Positions 58,882 through 64,000 of a stretch of 64,000 nt of DNA are shown piece by piece. Position 1 is the first letter of the stretch. Each line of letters begins with the position of its first letter. Origin of the DNA: an uncultured Lachnospiraceae bacterium (GTDB lineage Bacteria; Bacillota; Clostridia; Lachnospirales; Lachnospiraceae). The position numbers and the translations under genes are program-made. The stretch spans positions 24,406-88,405 of the forward strand of contig CATOJE010000005.1 of assembly GCA_951800145.1 (NCBI GenBank), written 5' to 3'. The notes below the pieces were generated by a model. The model did not search any database and was not told the DNA's origin. It saw nothing but the letters and a program-made list of their open reading frames with translations.

Positions 58882-58926
58882 AAGCGGGATTCAGTGATGA
58901 AGATCATTGGATACCGCTTTTTTGCA
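58882..58926 (+). terminator. Terminator after tRNA-Trp
   Basis: AAGCGGGATTCAGTGAT pairs with ATCATTGGATACCGCTT (minor mismatches), followed by TTTTG. Confidence 0.8.
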
Positions 58927-59045
58927 TATTTTTTTATTTTTTCCATAAATTTCTCCCCCTCAAACGTATCGATTATAACAGGCGAAAGAAAGAGAGAGCG
59001 GATCTGAGAACAAGCCTGAGAAAACCATGAGGAGGATGGAAAATT

Positions 59046-60815
59046 ATGAAGAAAAGAATGAGCGCACAGGACAGAGGAACTAAGAGGACAGGGCCCGGAG
59101 GCGGGCGCTTTGAAAGAATCGGGAGAAGGCTGGCCTATAGAGGGATAGGATTTTTTACCGCGGGAGCCCTTCTCTGGGGCTGCGGCGCCGCGCCGGATCA
59201 GTCCGGGATGTCAGGGGGACAGGCAGCTGCCTGCACCACGGCGGCCGCGGATATGCTAGTTACAGCGGCCGCGGCAGAGGGAATCGCGGAGGAGGCCCCG
59301 GCCGGGGAGAGCTGGGAGGGAGAAAATGGGATTGCCATGGATGGGATGGCGGAGAATAAAGCCTCCATAGCCGGACGCTATCAGGAGGCCTATGGCCAGG
59401 ATTCTGCCGGAGGGGAGAACTGGAATACGGAGGAATATGCCTATATTTCAGAAAATGGCTTTCAGTCGGTGGTCAGGGAGCCTCTTTCCACCTTTTCGGC
59501 AGATGTAGATACTGCATCTTACGGAAATATCCGCAGGATGATCCGCGGCGGCTCCAGGATCCCGGCGGACGCGGTGCGGATTGAGGAGATGATCAATTAC
59601 TTTGACTACGATTACCCGGAGCCGGAGGGGGAGGCCCCCTTCTCTGTTACTACAGAATATTCGGACTGCCCCTGGAATGAAGACAGCCGTCTGCTGCTTA
59701 TCGGCCTTCAGGCAAAGGAGATCGACTTCCAGGACCGGCCGGCGTCCAACCTGGTATTTCTTCTGGATGTATCAGGATCCATGTATTCCGACGACAAACT
59801 GCCCCTGGTGCAGAAGGCCTTTACCATGCTGACGGAAAATCTGGATGAGAGGGATAAAATCTCCATCGTCACCTACGCCGGGTATGAGGCAGTGGTGCTG
59901 GACGGGGTTTCAGGGGACCGGAAGGCGGAGATCGCGGCGGCCCTGGACGATTTGGAGGCAGGAGGCTCCACCGCCGGGGCAGCGGGGATCCAGAAGGCAT
60001 ATGAGCTGGCCCAGAAGCATTTCATCCCCGGCGGGAATAACCGGGTGCTCCTGGCCACAGACGGGGACTTAAATGTGGGAATCAGCAGCGAGGGCGACTT
60101 AACCCGGATGATCCAGGAGAAGAAGAAAACCGGTGTTCATTTATCGGTTTTAGGAGTGGGGACAGGGAATATTAAGGATAATAAAATGGAAGCTCTGGCG
60201 GATAACGGGGATGGGAATTACAGCTATCTGGACAGCATCTATGAGGCGAAAAAGGTGCTGGTGGATGAGATGGGGGGAACGCTGGTAACGGTGGCCAAGG
60301 ATGTGAAAATCCAGGTGGAATTTAACCCGGAGCAGGTGGCAGGCTACCGGCTCATCGGCTATGAGAACCGGCTGTTAGATCAGGAGGATTTTGCTAATGA
60401 TAAGGTGGATGCCGGGGAGATTGGATCCGGCCACACAGTGACCGCCCTCTATGAGCTCCTCCCGGCCGGAGGGATGGAGCCGGAGGCCGGATTAAAGTAC
60501 CAGACCGGGGGGAGCACCACTGGAAGCAGTGAGCTTCTCACGGTAAGCCTGCGGTATAAGGCACCTAACGGGGATACCAGCAGGCTGTTAGAATATCCGG
60601 TGGAAGCGGACTGCTATCAGGAGCAGGCGTCAGAGAACCTGACCTTTGCCGCGGCTGTGGCAGAATTCGGCATGGTACTGCGAAACAGCGAGAACAGGGG
60701 AACGGCAGATTTAGACAGTGTGATGGCCCTGGCAGAGTCCTGCATCCATCCGGATTCCGATGATTATCGAAAGGAATTTCTGGGGCTGGTGCAGACCTAT
60801 AGCCGTAGACCGTAG
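59046..60815 (+). CDS. vWA-domain lipoprotein (YfbK-like)
   Basis: A 589-residue protein. After a basic start, a hydrophobic segment ends in the lipobox-like LLWGC (about residue 46), so it is probably lipid-anchored outside the membrane. A low-complexity Ala/Glu region follows, then a conserved N-terminal domain (FSADVDTASYGNIRRMI ... EEMINYFDYDYPEP), a vWA domain with an intact MIDAS (DVSGSMYSDD, GGSTAG, LATDGDLN) and a DUF3520-like tail. The family is widespread; its function (possibly adhesion or envelope assembly) is not established. GAGGAGG precedes the ATG. A tandem duplication begins at its stop codon. Confidence 0.9.
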   Translation: MKKRMSAQDRGTKRTGPGGGRFERIGRRLAYRGIGFFTAGALLWGCGAAPDQSGMSGGQAAACTTAAADMLVTAAAAEGIAEEAPAGESWEGENGIAMDGMAENKASIAGRYQEAYGQDSAGGENWNTEEYAYISENGFQSVVREPLSTFSADVDTASYGNIRRMIRGGSRIPADAVRIEEMINYFDYDYPEPEGEAPFSVTTEYSDCPWNEDSRLLLIGLQAKEIDFQDRPASNLVFLLDVSGSMYSDDKLPLVQKAFTMLTENLDERDKISIVTYAGYEAVVLDGVSGDRKAEIAAALDDLEAGGSTAGAAGIQKAYELAQKHFIPGGNNRVLLATDGDLNVGISSEGDLTRMIQEKKKTGVHLSVLGVGTGNIKDNKMEALADNGDGNYSYLDSIYEAKKVLVDEMGGTLVTVAKDVKIQVEFNPEQVAGYRLIGYENRLLDQEDFANDKVDAGEIGSGHTVTALYELLPAGGMEPEAGLKYQTGGSTTGSSELLTVSLRYKAPNGDTSRLLEYPVEADCYQEQASENLTFAAAVAEFGMVLRNSENRGTADLDSVMALAESCIHPDSDDYRKEFLGLVQTYSRRP

Positions 60816-60879
60816 TGGCCGGGCGCAGCCTGACAGGGCGTAAACCGCAGTGGCCGGGCACAGCCCGACAGGGCGCGAA
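60810..60879 (+). repeat. 35-bp tandem duplication at the end of the vWA gene
   Basis: Two adjacent 35-base copies (86% identical: CCGTAGTGGCCGGGCGCAG..., CCGCAGTGGCCGGGCACAG...) begin at the last codon and stop of the vWA gene. The function is unknown. Confidence 0.85.
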
Positions 60880-60925
60880 CTGTTACTATGGAGCAAAGAT
60901 TGGAGCAAAGATTTCGAAAAAACAC

Positions 60926-60954
60926 TTGCATTTTTCCCAGAATAGTGCTATTAT
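60926..60954 (+). promoter_or_regulatory. Extended -10 promoter of the rimP-nusA-infB operon
   Basis: TTGCAT, 17-base spacer, TATTAT preceded by TGC, about 95 bases before rimP. Confidence 0.75.
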
Positions 60955-60981
60955 GGTTACGATAACAAGATAAGGTAGGAT

Positions 60982-61015
60982 AGTAAGAGTGGGCGTAAGT
61001 CCACTCTTACTTTTA
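60982..61015 (+). terminator. Leader attenuator/terminator before rimP
   Basis: AGTAAGAGTGG pairs perfectly with CCACTCTTACT around loop GCGTAAGT, followed by TTTTAT. It lies between the promoter and rimP, so it must be read through for operon expression; NusA-dependent feedback is plausible (inference). Confidence 0.7.
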
Positions 61016-61049
61016 TGCCGCAGGAATAGGAAGGGAAGGTGATGCAGGA

Positions 61050-61517
61050 ATGACAAAGAAAGAAAGCTATGAATCCAGAACGGAAAAATTCCTTTTACCT
61101 TTGATGGAAGAGCATAAGTTTGAACTGGTGGATGTAGAGTATGTGAAGGAGGGGGGCAGCTGGTATCTCAGAGCCTACATTGATAAGGAAGGCGGTATCT
61201 CAGTGGATGACTGCGAGGTGATCAGCCGGATTTTAAGCGACTGGCTGGATCAGGAGGATTTTATCCAGGACAGCTATATCTTAGAGGTGAGCTCCCCCGG
61301 CCTTGGAAGGCCGTTAAAGAAAGAGAAGGATTTTGCCAGAAGCATCGGAAAGGATGTGGAAATCCGGCTTTATAAAGCGGTAAATAAAAGTAAAGAGTAT
61401 ACCGGGGCATTAGACGCATATGATAAAGAGTCTGTTACCATCCGGATGGAGGACGGCTCGCAGATGGTTTTCCAGAAGGCAGACATTGCGCTGATTCGCC
61501 TGGCCCTTGATTTTTAA
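61050..61517 (+). CDS. rimP: Ribosome maturation factor RimP
   Basis: A 155-residue RimP: PLMEEHKFELVDVEYVKEGGSWYLRAYIDKEGGISVDDCE at the N-terminal domain, YILEVSSPGLGRPLK, and a C-terminal SH3-like domain (GALDAYDKESVTIRME). It acts in 30S subunit maturation. First gene of the conserved rimP-nusA-ylxR-ylxQ-infB operon. AAGGGAAGG precedes the ATG; length is typical. Confidence 0.96.
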   Translation: MTKKESYESRTEKFLLPLMEEHKFELVDVEYVKEGGSWYLRAYIDKEGGISVDDCEVISRILSDWLDQEDFIQDSYILEVSSPGLGRPLKKEKDFARSIGKDVEIRLYKAVNKSKEYTGALDAYDKESVTIRMEDGSQMVFQKADIALIRLALDF

Positions 61518-61546
61518 GGCTGGCCCAGAGGTTTAGGAGGATAAAC

Positions 61547-62836
61547 ATGAATAAGGAACTTTTATTAGCATTGGAAATGATTGAAAAGGAGAAGAACATC
61601 AGCAAGGCAGTGCTTTTGGAGGCGATTGAGAACTCTCTTCTCACCGCCTGCAAGAACCATTTCGGAAAGGCGGATAATATTAAGGTAAATATTAATCCGG
61701 ACACCGGAGACTTCTCCGTATTCGCGGAAAAGGAGGTAGTGGAGGAGGTGGAGGATCCTCTCACCCAGATCTGTGTGGAGGAGGCGAGGCTGAAGAACCC
61801 CCGCTATATTCCCGGCGACATCGTTCCCATTGCTGTGCAGTCCAAGGAATTTGGCCGTATCGCCACCCAGAATGCGAAAAATGTGATTCTGCAGAAGATC
61901 CGGGAGGAGGAGCGCAAGGAGCTGTATAATGACTACTACAGCAAGGAAAAGGACATCACCACCGGTATTGTGCAGAAGCACCTGGGACGGAACATCAGCA
62001 TCAATCTAGGAAAGCTTGACGCCATCTTAAACGAGAGCGAGCAGGTGAAGAATGAGGTGCTGCGTCCCAATGACCACATTAAGGTTTACATTCTGGAGGT
62101 GAAGGATACCTCCAAGGGACCGAGAGTTTCTGTATCCAGGACCCATCCTGACCTGGTAAAGCGGCTGTTTGAGTCAGAGGTGGCAGAGGTAAAGGACGGA
62201 ACCGTGGAGATCAAGGCCATAGCCAGGGAGGCCGGCTCCAGAACCAAGATTGCCGTGTGGTCCAATGATATCAATGTGGATCCGGTGGGCTCCTGCGTGG
62301 GCATGAACGGGGCCCGGGTGAATGCAGTGGTGAATGAGCTCAGAGGTGAAAAGATTGACATCATTAACTGGGATGACAATGCAGCCTACCTGATTGAGAA
62401 CGCCCTGAGCCCTGCCAAGGTGATCTGCGTGGTGGCGGACGAGGAGGAGCGGGAGGCTCTGGTGATCGTGCCGGACTATCAGCTTTCCCTGGCCATCGGC
62501 AAGGAAGGGCAGAACGCCAGGCTTGCAGCCAGGCTGACAGGCTACAAGATCGATATCAAGAGTGAGACCCAGGCTAAGGAACAGGGATTGTTCGAGGAGC
62601 TGGGAATCGAGTATCAGGAGGATATGGTGGATTACAACTACCAGGATGACGACAGCTTCCAGGAGGAGGGCTTGGCGGAGAGCCAGGATTCTCCGGAGGC
62701 TTACGATACCGGCCATGAGCCCCTTGAAGAAGGAATCCGGGAGGAGATGGGGGAAGAGCCCTTTGAAGAGGGAGCCCGGGAAGAGATGGGGGAAGAGCCC
62801 TTTGAAGAAGGAAGCCTGCCGGGAGGATCAGAGTGA
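61547..62836 (+). CDS. nusA: Transcription termination/antitermination protein NusA
   Basis: A 429-residue NusA: N-terminal polymerase-binding domain (LLLALEMIEKEKNISKAVLL), S1 domain (TTGIVQKHLGRNISINLGKLDAIL), and KH1/KH2 (VSRTHPDLVKRLFESEVAEV, DPVGSCVGMNGARVNAVVNEL, LSLAIGKEGQNARLAARLTG). A ~75-residue acidic tail follows, with two near-perfect 13-residue repeats (E-E-G-x-R-E-E-M-G-E-E-P-F). It controls pausing, termination and antitermination. AGGAGG precedes the ATG. Confidence 0.97.
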   Translation: MNKELLLALEMIEKEKNISKAVLLEAIENSLLTACKNHFGKADNIKVNINPDTGDFSVFAEKEVVEEVEDPLTQICVEEARLKNPRYIPGDIVPIAVQSKEFGRIATQNAKNVILQKIREEERKELYNDYYSKEKDITTGIVQKHLGRNISINLGKLDAILNESEQVKNEVLRPNDHIKVYILEVKDTSKGPRVSVSRTHPDLVKRLFESEVAEVKDGTVEIKAIAREAGSRTKIAVWSNDINVDPVGSCVGMNGARVNAVVNELRGEKIDIINWDDNAAYLIENALSPAKVICVVADEEEREALVIVPDYQLSLAIGKEGQNARLAARLTGYKIDIKSETQAKEQGLFEELGIEYQEDMVDYNYQDDDSFQEEGLAESQDSPEAYDTGHEPLEEGIREEMGEEPFEEGAREEMGEEPFEEGSLPGGSE

Positions 62837-62855
62837 CCATGCTTGATGAAAAACC

Positions 62856-62942
62856 CATGTAACATGATGCCAGGGTCAAAAGGCCATGTATGACATGCTC
62901 GCATGTCAACATGACTTTGGGACATCAGGGTTCAAAAGACCC
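62856..62942 (+). repeat. Palindrome-rich intergenic element between nusA and ylxR
   Basis: CATGTAACATG (62856-62866), a 13-bp near-perfect stem CATGT-A-TGACATGC/GCATGTCA-ACATG (62885-62913), and GGGTTCAAAAGACCC (62928-62942). Two CAGGGT(T)CAAAAG copies lie about 55 bases apart. It looks like an interspersed palindromic repeat, not an operon spacer. Confidence 0.6.
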
Positions 62943-62992
62943 TTTGCCCCTAACATCATAAATTATAGAAAGAAGGCAGGAGTGACGGAAGC

Positions 62993-63265
62993 GTGAGTGA
63001 AAAAAAGATACCGTTAAGGCAATGCATCGGCTGCGGGGAGATGAAGAGCAAGAAGGAAATGCTCCGCGTGCTGAAAACGGTTCAGGGAGATATCCTGATC
63101 GATGCCACCGGGCGGAAGAACGGGAGAGGAGCCTATCTGTGCCCTTCCCGAGAATGTCTGAAAAAGGCAGTGAAGTCCAGGGGACTTGACCGGTCCTTTA
63201 AGATGGCGATTCCAAAAGAGGTTTATGAAGCGCTGGAAAAGGAGATGGAAGAGCTTGGATTCTAA
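62993..63265 (+). CDS. ylxR: YlxR-family RNA-binding protein
   Basis: A 90-residue YlxR (DUF448) protein: PLRQCIGCGEMKSKKEMLRVL, DATGRKNGRGAYLCPSRECL and a C-terminal helix (PKEVYEALEKEME). The G-R-G-A-Y-[LV]-C motif is the family signature; it binds nucleic acid and lies in the nusA-infB operon throughout Firmicutes. Start is GTG with AGGAG upstream. Its end overlaps the ylxQ start. Confidence 0.93.
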   Translation: MSEKKIPLRQCIGCGEMKSKKEMLRVLKTVQGDILIDATGRKNGRGAYLCPSRECLKKAVKSRGLDRSFKMAIPKEVYEALEKEMEELGF

Positions 63266-63581
63266 ACAGAAAATATTCAATTTAATCGGCCTGGCCACAA
63301 AGGCGGGCAAGACAAAGAGCGGCGAGTTTTCTACCGAGCAGTCGATTAAGAAGGGCCGCGCCCGCCTGGTGATTATTTCGGAGGAGGCATCGGCGAATAC
63401 AACGAAGATGTTCCAGGACATGTGCAGGTATCATCACGTGAAGTGCATCTGCTTAGGAGAAAAAGCGGAGCTGGGCAAAGTCTGCGGGAAGGCGATGCGG
63501 GCGTCCGTGGCAGTAGAGGATGAGGGTTTTGCAGAAGCAATCGGGAAACAAATGACTATGAACGGAGGTAGTGAAGGATGA
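63255..63581 (+). CDS. ylxQ: L7Ae-family RNA-binding protein (YlxQ)
   Basis: A 108-residue L7Ae/L30e-fold protein: IFNLIGLATKAGKTKSGEF, KGRARLVIISEEASANTTKMF, YHHVKCICLGEKAELGKVCGK and ASVAVEDEGFAEAI, matching Bacillus YlxQ, a kink-turn binder. The start is probably the TTG inside the end of ylxR, with AAGGAG ten bases upstream; no ATG fits the family N-terminus. The stop overlaps the infB ATG (ATGA). Confidence 0.9.
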   Translation: MDSKQKIFNLIGLATKAGKTKSGEFSTEQSIKKGRARLVIISEEASANTTKMFQDMCRYHHVKCICLGEKAELGKVCGKAMRASVAVEDEGFAEAIGKQMTMNGGSEG

Positions 63582-64000
63582 GTATAAATGAGTTTGGAAA
63601 AGAGAAAGGGAACCCGGGGAAGGATATGACAGGAGCCCAGGGCGAGCAGACAGAAGGCGCAAAGTCCGGCGCTTCGCCTAAGAAAAAGCTGGTGGCTGTA
63701 TACCGTCCCCAGAATTCACAGCAGATTAAAAGCCGCCCGGCAGGCCAGAAGCCAAAGGCAGCGCTAGGACAGGAGAGCCGTCCGGCTCAGGCGGCAAAGC
63801 CGGCGACAAAGACGCAGGCAGCCCCGGTAAAGACCCTGACCCCGGCGGAAAAGGCTCCGGAGAAGGCTCAGGCTGAGGAGAAGAAGCCAGTATCTGCAAT
63901 CACTCTCAGCGGAAAACCAGAGGCAAAGCCGGCTGAGAAACCGGCAGAGCCCACGAAGGGCGCAGCCACAGGCCAGGAGGTGGCCGGCGGCACCAAGGAT
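63578..64000 (+). CDS. infB: Translation initiation factor IF-2, N-terminal part (runs off the window)
   Basis: 141 codons open to the window edge. The ATG overlaps the ylxQ stop and follows GGAGG at nine bases. The sequence (KKKLVAVYRPQNSQQIKSRP, then Ala/Pro/Lys/Gln-rich repeats) is the low-complexity N-terminus usual for IF-2; no GTPase domain is yet visible. The call rests on composition plus operon position after ylxQ. Confidence 0.88.
   Translation, partial: MSINEFGKEKGNPGKDMTGAQGEQTEGAKSGASPKKKLVAVYRPQNSQQIKSRPAGQKPKAALGQESRPAQAAKPATKTQAAPVKTLTPAEKAPEKAQAEEKKPVSAITLSGKPEAKPAEKPAEPTKGAATGQEVAGGTKD

Overview
The window reads as chromosome of a motile, spore-forming, anaerobic Firmicute, most likely a Lachnospiraceae member (Enterocloster/Lachnoclostridium-like; inferred, not proven). 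Evidence: Bacillus/Clostridium-type gene orders (DUF2953-gerW; asp23-fakA-recG; tig-clpP-clpX-lon-engB; mcsA-mcsB-clpC-radA; rimP-nusA-ylxR-ylxQ-infB), an alpha/beta SASP with a candidate sigma-G promoter, a PPi-type phosphofructokinase, strong GGAGG ribosome binding sites, many extended -10 sigma-A promoters, and sigma-D (FliA-type) promoters.

Layout. 1-10.4 kb: end of a CinA-like gene, two unknown genes, DUF2953 and GerW genes, a 45-residue membrane protein, rpmB on the minus strand, then asp23-like, fakA and recG, a nitroreductase, a SASP and a membrane protein. 10.5-18.5 kb is accessory: an AlbA_2/Schlafen-type regulator, an XRE regulator with a DUF6773-like membrane protein behind a clear operator, dlgD (2,3-diketo-L-gulonate reductase) with LacI-type operators and the 3' remnant of its TRAP transporter, then a MacA/MacB-type efflux operon. 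18.5-40.5 kb is a motility region: an Rpn-family nuclease, a GT11 fucosyltransferase, two flagellins each with its own sigma-D promoter and a CsrA-like leader motif, a frameshifted Rpn gene, four paralogous family-2 glycosyltransferases with helical-repeat tails (probable flagellin glycosylation), then cheA-cheW-cheR-cheB plus a C39-like peptidase on the minus strand, divergent from two chemoreceptors.

40.4-57 kb is mainly protein quality control: a decayed adenosine-deaminase-like gene, tig, clpP, clpX, lon, engB, mscL, a candidate structured RNA, an Rpn remnant, a P-loop kinase, then GntR-mcsA-mcsB-clpC and radA. The GntR gene sits where ctsR normally is, and McsB has Phe where the family has its active-site-loop Cys. 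57-64 kb: an HPr-like protein, PPi-PFK, tRNA-Trp, a vWA lipoprotein, and the rimP-nusA-ylxR-ylxQ-infB operon, with infB running off the end.

No CRISPR array, rRNA, IS element or prophage was seen. Mobile-type content is limited to Rpn-family genes (one intact, one frameshifted, one truncated). Short tandem duplications (12-39 bp units) recur in and just after genes. Start codons were moved from the longest frame wherever a Shine-Dalgarno sequence, terminator overlap or family length argued for it.
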